From Microplitis mediator (taxonomy: Eukaryota; Arthropoda; Insecta; Hymenoptera; Braconidae): a stretch of 64,000 bases of DNA. Below the pieces are notes generated by a model. It did no database searches, was not told the DNA's origin, and was given only the letters and a program-made list of their open reading frames with translations. Location of the stretch: positions 20,340,331-20,404,330 of the forward strand of contig NC_079970.1 in NCBI RefSeq assembly GCF_029852145.1, in the 5' to 3' direction. The translations under genes were made by a program, and so were the position numbers. This document shows, piece after piece, positions 1 to 9,384 of this stretch. Positions within the stretch are counted from its first letter, which is position 1. Each line of letters begins with the position of its first letter.

Positions 1-673
1 TAATAAATAGAGTAAATAATTAATAAAATAAAATTTTAAAAAAATGCACATTTAAAAAATTTTAAAATTAATGAGTGCATTTTTTAAAAATATTATTTTT
101 TTAATTATTTACTTTATTTATTTATAGTTTAGTTTAGTTATAGTTTAGTTATAGTTACACTTATAACTTAATCACAGTCAGAACTGTCATTTACGTAAAT
201 AAAATTAATGGTTTGCAACTACTAGCAAACAAATGGCAAGTATCAGAGTTTGAATTGCGAAAGCCGTCAGTCAGCGTGCAGAAACATTTTTTGTTTGTAC
301 CCAAGGGACGGAACAAGTTTGTTTCTGCCGCTGACTGAAGGCATTCACAATTTACGCGTTTGTTTATATTAATTCGCGGCATTGGACTGAAATTAGCTTG
401 TTTTGATTGGCTGCAGAGGCACTGAAAATTCAAGTTTCGATGCTGGTTTCATGAAAAACTAATGGCAATGATGTACCTGAAGATCGGAACGTTTGTCGCG
501 CAACGAATATGAAAAAAATTGATGTAATTCGACTGCTTAAGAGACAGTTCCGAGATTTTCCACTGAAATCCAGTAAATTTTTTACTTTCCAATTTTTGTT
601 TTTTTTTCGTTTGAAGAACATTCCGATCTTCAGGTACATTTGCAATGATAAATAATTAAAAAAAGATTATTAC
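1..673. repeat. CSN2 intron with repeat insertions
   Basis: Intron 2 of the CSN2 gene, running off the left edge. Positions 1-150 are a truncated copy of the abundant palindromic family C (AT-rich core with complementary TAAATAATT-type arms). Positions 470-640 are bounded by an inverted 18-bp sequence beginning TGTACCTGAAGATCGG (left 470, right ending about 637), another small foldback element. ORFs of 60-80 codons here have no coding character. Confidence 0.6.
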
Positions 674-1158
674 AAGTTTGAAATTAATTTTAATCATTTG
701 CTTGAGAGCTTTAAAACCCCATTCCCCTTTATCACCGGCTTCAAGATCCAGAACTTTTTGAAAACTTTGTAATGCTGCTTTTGGATCATCTTCCTTTAGA
801 GATTTACTATTATAATATTGATTTTCTAAATCAACATCAGGTTCTGAATTAGAATCCTCTGAATATTCCTGTAAATAAATAATAAATTTTTTGGTAAAAA
901 AAAAAAAAAATAAATTGTTTTCAAATTTTTTAAATAAAAATATAGAAATAAATTATATTTTCTGAGAAGTAAAAAAGTATTTTAAATATTTTTATAAATA
1001 AAGCGTCTATTTTTACTCTGTGTAAAGTCACTATAACCTTAAAATGTACAACAAAATATGTAATTACCGGTAAAATTATTGAATAAATGTAAAATAATAC
1101 TTACGAGACCGTAATCTTCTTCTTCTTCACACATAAAATCATCTTCGCCGTCAGACAT
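674..1158 (-). CDS. CSN2: COP9 signalosome subunit 2 (CSN2/Alien), 5' part
   Basis: CSN2 is a PCI-domain subunit of the COP9 signalosome, which removes NEDD8 from cullins. Two coding exons are visible. Exon 1 (1105-1158) gives 18 residues starting MSDGEDDFM, followed by an acidic run and a GTAAGT donor. Exon 2 (674-868) follows a TTTACAG acceptor and gives 65 residues, beginning EYSEDSNSEPDVDLENQYYN and ending KALKQMIKINFKL before a GTAATA donor. These segments match the highly conserved N-terminus of animal CSN2 (recalled family knowledge). Both exons are multiples of three. The rest of the gene, including the PCI domain, lies left of the window. Start chosen at the only upstream ATG in frame, which gives the family N-terminus. 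Confidence 0.93.
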
Positions 1159-1478
1159 TTTGTTTAATTAATAAATAACAATAAACACAAAATTAATATT
1201 TACTGTTAAGTAATAGTCAGCTTGCGGCAGCCGAAAACTTTAACCTTTAGCTCAACAATTCAAGATTCAACACAACCCAACATCCTAATTCCGTCATCTC
1301 ATTCCTCTCTTTTTGACGCAGAATTGACGCATGCGCTTTTATACAGCAGTATAGCCGCAAATAGCGCGAAAAATTTTGAATTTTTTTATGATCCTGAAGT
1401 TAGCAGACAACTAAAAATTTTCCGATTTTATTTGTTCAACAAATTAATTACAAAAAAAAAAAATAAAAATATGGGCAT

Positions 1479-2366
1479 TAGGGTGGCGCAAAAAAACCGA
1501 CTATTTTTTTTTTTTCAATCTCGCATGAAAATTTGTTGGTTTACGATGTTTTAAGAAGCCTCTCCACAAATCAGCTCGATAAAAAATTTTTAAGAGGTCG
1601 CTCACGAATTTTGAAAATATCGAAAATGATCGAAAGTAGGATTTTTATTAAAAAAATTTTTTTTTTCTCGTGGCAGCAATAGTTTATATTTGTAAAATCA
1701 TGACTATGCTGAAAATTTCAGCCCAAAATTTAAATATTTAAACGGCGCTCAAGAATTTTGAATGTTTCCGAGCGCAGTCTCTTGGACGTTTTTGAGCGAC
1801 CCTTAAATATTAATAATAAAGCTTCTCGATTTTTTCACCATCAATTTGCATGACAATGAATGGAAATATAACCCGAGAAATAGAAATAATAAGTTATTTA
1901 CATACTTTTTTATTTTTTAATTCAATTTGTAGGTTTTTTCGCTTATTCAAAACTGACCGAATTTCATTGTTTAAGACTGTTCTGTATATTTTTGGGTATG
2001 CAAAAGTTATATTTAAGTGAAATGACTACAATTGAGTTATAAAAACTAATTCAAACTATTAATTACATATTATCAGTTAATATTCGAAATTCTTGAGCGC
2101 CGTTTAAATATTTAAATTTTGGGCTGAAATTTTCAGCATAGTCATGATTTTACAAATATAAACTATTGCTGCCACGAGAAAAAAAAAATTTTTTTAATAA
2201 AAATCCTACTTTCGATCATTTTCGATATTTTCAAAATTCGTGAGCGACCTCTTAAAAATTTTTTATCGAGCTGATTTGTGGAGAGGCTTCTTAAAACATC
2301 GTAAACCAACAAATTTTCATGCGAGATTGAAAAAAAAAAAATAGTCGGTTTTTTTGCGCCACCCTA
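1479..2366. mobile_element. hAT-like foldback MITE with 8-bp TSD
   Basis: Perfect 8-bp target duplication ATGGGCAT at 1471-1478 and 2367-2374. Terminal inverted repeats start TAGGGTGGCGCAAAAAAACC and extend about 288 bp on each side (1479-1766 and 2079-2366), nearly identical. The roughly 310-bp centre has no ORF. An 8-bp duplication is typical of the hAT superfamily; no transposase is present, so it is non-autonomous. High arm identity suggests recent insertion. Confidence 0.88.
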
Positions 2367-2397
2367 ATGGGCATATAGAAAATGTAAAAAACTATAA

Positions 2398-2540
2398 GGA
2401 CCAGTTTTTCAAACCGAGTTTATTTTTATCCGGGTTTTAATTATCATTGCTGATATATCTATATATTATTTATATATAGATATACTAGCAATATTAATTA
2501 AAACCCGGATAAAAATAAACTTGGTTTGAAAAACTGGCCC
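2398..2540. mobile_element. PIF/Harbinger-like palindromic MITE with TAA TSD
   Basis: Almost the whole 143 bp is one palindrome with ends GGACCAGTTTTTCAAACC and its complement ending GGCCC. It is flanked by TAA on both sides (2395-2397 and 2541-2543). A 3-bp TAA duplication with GGG/GGA-starting ends is typical of PIF/Harbinger. Non-coding. Confidence 0.8.
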
Positions 2541-2947
2541 TAAGTGCAATTTTTTAAATATTTTTTTTTTTATAATTTATCATTTTTAAAAAATTCAAAA
2601 ATTATTAGACGTCAGTTAACTTCAGTATTATATTTTTTAAAATTTTTATTCCAATAAAAACAAAATTTTTTTTTTTTAATAAATTAATTTAGTGTCAGCT
2701 AAGTTTTTTGTTTTGAAGACATTTCTTACTGATGACCGACACCTACTAGTCTATGAGATTGAAGCCATTAATTTTTGATATTGAAGAACAAAAACTTCAC
2801 CATCATTTTATTGATGATACTGAAAGTAGTGAACACTAAAAAAAATTATTTCATTTAGATAAAGAAATAAAACATTTATAGAAAATACTTTTTAAAATTG
2901 CACATCCAAATCTTGTGAAAATTATGGGTACATTTCGAAATGTGCTG

Positions 2948-4904
2948 CACTGAGAGAAAAATCCAGTAAATCTAACTATAAAATGACAGTTAAATAGCGC
3001 TTTAACTATTTTTTCGGAGTTACTACAACACCAATAGATAGTTATTATAAATATCTCTAAGTAGTTATGTTAAATATTTTTTAGTTCAATTAACTATATA
3101 AATAGTTAATGTAACTGATTTTTAAACTTGTAGCCAATTAAGAATTTTTAATTTTTTAAACTGAACTTAGGTAGTTAATTCATCTATAACTTTTTCATTA
3201 AAGCAAATAAAAATATTAAGTATCATTACAATGTTTTTTAGTTAATTCAATTAATATTTTTAGTTAAATCCATTAAATAAATAATTTTTTTTCGTACAAA
3301 TATACCATTCACATGGTTTTAATTATTAAGTAGAGACTCTATAGAGTTTTGATTAGAATTAATTTTTTTTCGAAAGTTCAAGTTAAATTTTAAAGATAAA
3401 TTATTTATTGAACCATTAATAATAAATATTAATGTCTTGATGTAATATAGGATAAACTATAATACAATCAAAAAATGTAATTGTCACATTGTCAAATGAC
3501 AGAGTTGTATTGATGCCGAAATTGTTTTTAACTTTGGAATTTAACAGTTCTGAGATATATATCTTGCCAGGGACACTACACAGCGGCTGGGCGCGATCTC
3601 GTGGCGAGCATCGAACTACTCCCGCTACTGCTGTCTGGTACCGGTGACTTTCCTCTCCTCCATACATATGTTTTCTCTCAAGAAATTTTTCTCTTGGTTT
3701 AAGCAATTTTATTTAGATATTAACTCGTGTTTTGAACATTTTAATTTTTTTATGATTATTTGCCTTAAACGCAAAATTTAAACATAAATTACACATATAC
3801 AAGCTTGACGGAGGAAAAATTTCTAATTCACACCGCTTACATTTAATACAATAGTTAGTGTAATTTTCACACCACAATTTTTACACAGACATTTACATTA
3901 CACCGAGTCCAATAATATTTTACAGTGTAGAGAAACTAAAATTTGAAAGACGCATTTAGGTTTTGATAACGTACAAATGAAGAACATTATTAGCTAAAGG
4001 AAAAACTTTTGTCAGCTATTAATATTGATCCTAAATGTTTTTTAAAATTGTCCGATATTTTTGCGAATTATAACTACATCGAAAAAAGTTAACTCGAATC
4101 AAGTAAAAATGTTCTTGATTCAAGAACACTTTTTTTTCAACGATTCGGAACATCAAAATTTTCTTGCACCAAATAAATAATTATCTTACAATTTTTATCT
4201 TGAATCAAAATTTTTTTCTCAAGTCAACATATTTTTATGCTTAAATCGAAAATTTTTGTACGACAGTTCAGTTTAAGTATTCCAATTCATCTTAAATAAT
4301 TGATATAAATATGTATTTCTATTTTCAAAATATTTTTAACAACTGAAGTTTTCTAAAAAAATTAAGATAACAAATTTTTTGGAAAAAAAAATACTTTGAA
4401 AAATAATTTTTTTAGAAAAAAATAATTTTGCAAAAAAAAATATGTTTGAGAAAAAGTTTTTGATAAAAACTTCTTGGAGATTTAAAAACATTTATTTACT
4501 CAATCATTAAGTTTTGAAAAAAAATTAAAAATTCATTTCCTGCCTACATTTAACTCAATTACAGTAACTTGAAAATTTTAGTTCCATTAACTATGTAGAT
4601 TTATATTTATAACAACTATTTTATTTTAACTTTAAATCAGCAGTTATAATAAAAACAATTTTTATTTACATACACTAAAAAAATTAAGTTATAGTTAATT
4701 TTAAAATTCATATACTATCAACTAAATTTTTTTAGTTAAAACAACAATTTTCGGAGACTGAAAAATTTTAGTTGCTTTAATTAATTTTTTTTTAGTTTGA
4801 GCAACTACTGAATAGTTAGCCATACTAACGCATTAGTACCAATAACTAATTTTTAATAGTTGAAGTCTTTTTAGTTAAAATGACTATCGACTTTTCTCTC
4901 AGTG
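2948..4904. mobile_element. Large non-coding element with CACTGAGAGAAAA ends
   Basis: The ends are inverted: CACTGAGAGAAAA at 2948 and its complement finishing at 4904. The 1.96-kb interior is AT-rich and full of AGTTA/TAACT words, with no convincing ORF. A locally GC-rich patch (about 3555-3665) contains a T-arm-like GAGTAGTTCGATGCTC hairpin (minus strand) and may be an inserted tRNA-derived SINE fragment. No clear target duplication is visible. Confidence 0.5.
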
Positions 4905-5221
4905 TGCGAGCAGCTGTAGCGTAGCCCATTCTGGAATGCACCCTTATTAATTATTCTTATTACTTACATGGCAAATTTAAATATTTAAAAATAAATTATT
5001 AGAAATTGGAGAAAAATTAAAAATCGTACAAAATAAGATGGCGGCAGAATATGACAGAAAAATATTTAAAAAATTAAAAAAAAAACACTTAAGTGTTTGA
5101 ACAAACCTTGGTGGGGAAATAATACGCAGAAGGGTGTCCTAATACACTTGGAGATTTAAATTAAATTGCTCCAAGTGTACTGCAGCTAAAAAAACGTCAC
5201 TTAACTGCTATTTCCCACCAG

Positions 5222-5374
5222 ACGATGCCAGATGATTTTGCTCAGGAACTTGGAAGTTATCAGCATCAGCCATCAGCAACACTTGACACTAACACTGAAC
5301 ACACAACACTTTTCACTAGCACTGAACACACAACACTTAACTACACCACAGATACTTTAGACAATTTAAATTAA
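5222..5374 (+). CDS. Possible terminal exon, unrecognised Thr-rich peptide
   Basis: After a plausible acceptor (pyrimidine-rich tract ending TTTCCCACCAG at 5221), an open frame runs from ATG at 5225 to TAA at 5374 (49 residues, MPDDFAQELGSYQ...). It contains a short internal duplication of TEHTTL. AATAAA overlaps the stop (5373-5378). It lies between the two MAAEY repeats, so it could be the end of the same small broken gene. Not recognised. Composition is unlike the surrounding AT-rich DNA, but the ORF is short. Confidence 0.25.
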   Translation, partial: TMPDDFAQELGSYQHQPSATLDTNTEHTTLFTSTEHTTLNYTTDTLDNLN

Positions 5375-5393
5375 TAAAAGATAAATTTTACAA

Positions 5394-5630
5394 TCACTGC
5401 ACAATTTTACACGACGCCATTGCAATACTGTGTTTCAATTCAAATGTAAAGAACAAAGAAGGATCTGGACTACTGCTGCCATTGTCGATGATACTGACTG
5501 ACGCTATTGGACCGTCAGTTGATACAAAACAATCGACTTGACGATTCATTCGACCACCCCCCACTTTAGAAAAAATTTGAACGTCGACTACAGCGACGCG
5601 CAGTGGCGTCAACTTGGCGCGAAATTTCAA
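5394..5630 (-). other. GC-richer block with 78-codon ORF and E2F-like site
   Basis: Open minus-strand frame of 78 codons in a block richer in CpG than its surroundings. The ATG end carries TTTCGCGCCAA, a perfect E2F-type word (5611-5621), which suggests a promoter/5' region rather than a protein. A related word occurs near 12310 in upstream DNA of NBAS. No homology recognised. Confidence 0.25.
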
Positions 5631-6246
5631 AATTGAAATTTATTTATTTTATTGAATTTATTTGTGTGAATAATTATATTAATTAGACTAAAAAGTAACC
5701 GCGATAATTTTTCATTTTCATCAATAATTTATTAATTATTCTCATGACTTGCGCGGTAAATTTAAATAATAGAAAAATAACTTATTAGAAATGGGAGAAA
5801 AATTAAAAATCGTGAATGAAAATAAAATGGCTGCAGAATATCATAGAAATATTTAAAATTAAAAAAAAAAAATTGTACTGCGTACAGATTTTGCATTTAT
5901 CTGAATACGCATTTTTTTATTTTTACTCTCCTCACATTTTATTCATTTATTCTAAAATTCAAAAAACTGCCAATAGTCAACTACATTCATACTCATTCCA
6001 ATATAACTCTACTATTTTATTCTTCAACACTCAGTAAATAAATAAAAATTATTATTTTAATTAACCACAACTTTTGTAATAACAATCTAGCCTTCATAAA
6101 TTAATTAAAATAATAGAAAACGTAATAATTAACACAAATTAACTGATTATTAACACAGAACCGATATCCCTGATAGCCAGTTGAGCTCAACCAACAGTCA
6201 AATTGAGTATAAATTTGACGTCAAATTAAAGCCGCTATTGGACGTA

Positions 6247-6494
6247 CAGTCGAATTCCATTAATTCGAACAGTTAGTCTACAGAGGAGCGGAAATTTCTT
6301 GGAATTTCTGAGTTAACGGATGTCCCTTCTTCCTTAAAGAATAAACTAGACGCATGCGCTCTTATATCTACATGAATGATGCATAGATAAATATACACAG
6401 ACACATACAAATGTATAACATCGGGTAGGAGACAGCATAGCTCGTAGTGGGGGTTAAGATTGAGGGAAAGTTCCGAGTTAATGGATTTCGACTG
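6247..6494. mobile_element. Family A MITE, complete copy
   Basis: 248-bp element with ends CAGTCGAATTCCATTAATTCG and complement, flanked by TA on both sides. The CAGT start and TA target fit the Tc1/mariner-pogo superfamily. The interior (ATGCGCTCTTA, GATGCATAGATAAATATAC) is shared with the copies at 6497, about 9030-9330 and 50853. Non-coding. Confidence 0.75.
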
Positions 6495-6517
6495 TACAGT
6501 CAAATTCCATTAACTCG

Positions 6518-6998
6518 CACTGTTAGAAGTATTTATTTGAGCCAAATAAATATTTGTTAATAGTTAATAAATGATTTATTAAATGAGATTTATTTGGGCC
6601 AAATAAGCCATTTCTTAATAGTTAATAAATGGCTTATTTGAATAGAAAGAAATGACACGTGATGTTAATTAAGTAAGGTTATGACAAATATTTTATAGGA
6701 CTGTTTAATTTTATTTTTTTAAAGAAAATAATATACACAATTAATGTTAATTGAAGATAAAAATTATTATACAAAAGATATAAAAAAAATGAAATATTAT
6801 AATAAATTTTTACTAACAATCACACTCATTCCATTCAAAGTTATAACCTGAACTTCATGTGTCATTTCTTTCTATTCAAATAAGCCATTTATTAACTATT
6901 AAGAAATGGCTTATTTGGCTCAAATAAATCTCATTTAATAAATCATTTATTAATTATTAATAAATCTTATTTGGCTCAAATAAATACTTCTAACAGTG
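6518..6998. mobile_element. Foldback element with CACTGTTAGAAG ends
   Basis: Inverted repeats of about 140-160 bp begin CACTGTTAGAAGTATTTATT and its complement. The arms are themselves built of ATTTATT/AATAAAT words and TTTGGCTC/GAGCCAAA. Comparison with uninterrupted family A copies shows that only the dinucleotide CG is duplicated at the insertion (6516-6517 and 6999-7000), an unusual target length. Non-coding. Confidence 0.65.
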
Positions 6999-7109
6999 CG
7001 GACAGCTAGTCTACGGAGGAGCAGAAATTTCTTAGAATTTCCGGGTTAAAGGAAGCTCCTTCGCCCTCAAAAAGTAAACTATGACGCCTGCGCACTTAAC
7101 AAAACCGTT

Positions 7110-7256
7110 TATAGTTAGATTAGCGAGACTTTGCGTTTCGGATATTTTCGTTTTTTACCCCCACCATCAAGGCGCAATGTCTTAGGTATTAAATTTGGAT
7201 GGTGGGGGTAAAAACCGAAAATATCCGAAACGCAAAGTCTCGCTAATCCAACTATA
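7110..7256. mobile_element. 147-bp palindromic MITE with TA ends
   Basis: Arms of about 60 bp: TATAGTTAGATTAGCGAGAC at the left and its near-perfect complement at the right, continuing to a CCCCCACCAT core. Likely a TA-target mariner-like MITE inserted into the family A copy. Confidence 0.6.
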
Positions 7257-7277
7257 TGATGACCACTAACAAACATG

Positions 7278-8824
7278 TACACAGAAAAAAAGGATTACTT
7301 GAACTAAGGAATTTACGTTCTTCCCATATTTTTTCTTGAATCAAGCTTACAATTTGTATTTGATTCAAATAACAACAAAATTTGGATTTAGAAGCTAATT
7401 TCTTTATTGAATAAATAACTATCTCGATTCAAGAATAGAATTATTCAGCTTGAAAAATTTTTGTTTTTGTTTAGAAACATTTCAGACTTATCTCAAGTAT
7501 TTTTTTACTCGGTTTAAAGTATTTAGATTTTTGATTCCAGTATTTTTTTCTTGGCTTAATATAATTTAATTTTTGACACAAGTAATTTTTTTCTTGGTTT
7601 GAAATAATTCAATTATTGACTCAAGTATTTTTTTTCTTAGTTTAAAGTGATTTAATTCTTGGCCCAAGTATTTTTTTCTTGGTTTAAAGTGATTCGATTC
7701 TCAGCCCAAGTATTTTTTTGTTGGTTTAAAGTGATTCGATTCTCAGCCCAAGTATTTTTTCTCTTGGTTTTTCAAGAAATAATTTTTTCTGTTTAAAAAA
7801 ATTATTTGACTGTACGACTTATTTTATCCATCTGGAAGGGGTAAATGTCATTTGTTCCACCTTCGGTAAAGAAGGAATTTTAATTTTTTTGACGTGTGAT
7901 GGGACTCGAACCGCCGACCCTTCGATTCAGAGTGGTTTAAGTCATGTACTTTAGACCACTCGGCCACCACACGCATTTGGAAATGAAAATTTATTCTGTT
8001 ATTTAAAGCTATTCAGTATTATATATATTCAAGACTAAGCTAACAAAAAATTCCTTTATTGAACAATAAAAATTTGAAAGAGTTCTATATTTATAATAAA
8101 AAAAATTTAGCCTTCATTTGTAAACCATCAAGTTTTCTTAATTTAAGAATATTTTATTTCAAATTAAAAAAAAAAAACAAATATAGTTTCATTCGGAAAT
8201 TTCTTAAATAGCTGAATTTATAATAAATAGAATACATATGTCCCCAAATATTTGCTAAACTTACAAATAATTATAACATTTATGAAATAATTATTATTAT
8301 CTTGCTTTTTAAATTTTATCTACTTAACCTTAAAACATGGACAAAATTTTAATTTCTTGTGCAGGAGCGACAAAGATAGAGTAGTGAGAAAAGAGTGGGA
8401 GAACCTTTGCGTGAAACCAAGAGAAAACTTACTTGGCTTAAGCTCGCAGTACTCTTGGTTCGAAATTTGTATTTTAATTCAAGTTATCACTGTTTATTGA
8501 CTCAAAACATCGCATTACTTTATTCAAGATTGTAACTTTCTTGTACTGAACATTTATATTTTTTGGTTAAAGTAACAATTATATTACAGTAAGGAACAAT
8601 ATTTATTAAATCAAAAAATTTTAATTATTTAATTAAGTAACTCAACTGTTGAATCAATCTTTGAAGATATATTGAGTCAAAAATTTTTTTTCTTCGTTCA
8701 AGATTTGAAATCCAAGGAATTTTGTTACTTCCGTCAAGAAAATCTCGGTTTTCATTCCATGCCCTCAAAAGTTTCTTGGCTCAAGAAAAATTTCTTTGAG
8801 CCAAATAATTTTTTTTTCTGTGTA
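7278..8824. mobile_element. Family E element, 1.5 kb, with internal minisatellite
   Basis: Bounded by TACACAGAAAAAAA and its complement TTTTTTTCTGTGTA. The interior has no credible ORF. From about 7480 to 7770 a unit of about 48 bp (CTTGGTTTAAAGTGATTCGA... CCCAAGTATTTTTTT) repeats in tandem at least five times, the last two nearly identical. A shorter relative with the same ends is at 28883-29051. A tRNA-like sequence (7894-7972) is embedded. Confidence 0.55.
7894..7972 (-). tRNA. tRNA-Leu(UAA)-like sequence, probably pseudogene
   Basis: The minus strand carries a perfect box A (TGGCCGAGTGG) and box B (GGTTCGAGTCC). A 7-bp acceptor stem (GTGTGGT with ATCACAC) closes a 79-nt class II fold with a long variable arm. 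The candidate anticodon loop CTTAAAC would give UAA (Leu). The anticodon stem and T stem pair poorly, and it sits in a transposon-like element, so a decayed tRNA or a tRNA-derived SINE head is more likely than a working tRNA. Confidence 0.4.
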
Positions 8825-9029
8825 CGGATGTACGTATTGGTGATACATAGTACAAAGCCATTAATTGAGCTGTGAATTCGTAAATGTATAATTAAAACTG
8901 AATACATATTATTTAAATAATTAAAAATAATAAATGAATTACTTTCATTATAAATTATTCTTATATTAATTATTACGTTAAACGCAAGCAAAATAAAATT
9001 ATTTTACTCTGTCATTTAAAAAAATTAGA

Positions 9030-9331
9030 CAGGTTATGTGAAGGGAGTTACATAAATGATGCACATTATTGCACATACACATACAAATGTATATTGTCAT
9101 CTCACCAAGAGAATGCACCTCGGGTGTCGTCGGTTTTTACTCCCACTCTAGATGTTTTATCTGCTCAATGTTCTCCCACATTTCTGTGCGCATGCGCAGT
9201 TCATAAATGTTCTGTAGTGGGGGCAATCTCGAGGTGCATTCTCTCGCTGGGACCACAATAGCATAGTCAAAATTGAGGGGAAGTTCCGATATTAATGGTG
9301 GTCGAGTCATTGGAGTTTGACTGCACAATAT
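9030..9331. mobile_element. Family A MITE right part with inserted 137-bp foldback
   Basis: The right end (GGGGAAGTTCCGATATTAATGG ... GGAGTTTGACTG) matches family A. At 9108-9244 it is interrupted by a sequence with inverted ends AGAGAATGCACCTCG/complement. The element ends only about 55 bp before the ATG of the ankyrin gene and therefore forms its immediate 5' flank. Confidence 0.55.
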
Positions 9332-9384
9332 ACTAGTAGTGTTCAAATAATTAAACAAAAAATTACTCAATTTTAATTTTTAAA

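Larger units (their letters stand above)
1389..2633. mobile_element. Family D element split by two nested MITEs
   Basis: The outer element begins TGATCCTGAAGTTAGCAGAC and ends with AGACGTCAGTTAACTTCAGT, the ends of the common palindromic family D in this window. Its interior is interrupted by an 888-bp hAT-like foldback (1479-2366) and a 143-bp Harbinger-like foldback (2398-2540). Removing both restores the family D interior (ATGxGCAT, then ACTATAAGTGCAATTTTTT), so this element is older than both. Confidence 0.8.
4944..5868 (+). repeat. Direct repeat pair carrying short start ORFs
   Basis: About 140 bp at 4944-5082 is repeated at 5727-5868 with roughly 80% identity, same orientation. Each copy carries an ATG starting MAAEY: 5038-5100 (20 codons, then TGA) and 5827-5856 (9 codons, then TAA). 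The first copy has AAGATGGCGGC around the ATG, a YY1/promoter-like context. The two look like copies of a 5' end or first exon of an unidentified gene, one degraded. No downstream splice donor was identified with confidence. Confidence 0.45.
6497..7285. mobile_element. Second family A MITE, interrupted and truncated
   Basis: Starts immediately after the TA that closes the previous copy, so two copies are tandem and share one TA. It is interrupted after CATTAACTCG by the 481-bp foldback (6518-6998), resumes at 7001 (CAGCTAGTCTACGGAGGAGC), and is interrupted again by the palindrome at 7110-7256. The right end is missing where the 1.5-kb element at 7278 begins. Confidence 0.6.

Noticed and set aside
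191..645. Two minus-strand ORFs of 80 and 71 codons
   Set aside because: Inside the CSN2 intron, one overlapping a foldback element; no splice signals or protein-like composition.
7480..7770. Regular repeats resembling a CRISPR array
   Set aside because: Units are directly tandem without distinct spacers, the organism is a eukaryote, and the copies lie inside a transposon-like element.
9137..9370. 77-codon minus-strand ORF
   Set aside because: Lies across a MITE and its inserted foldback.
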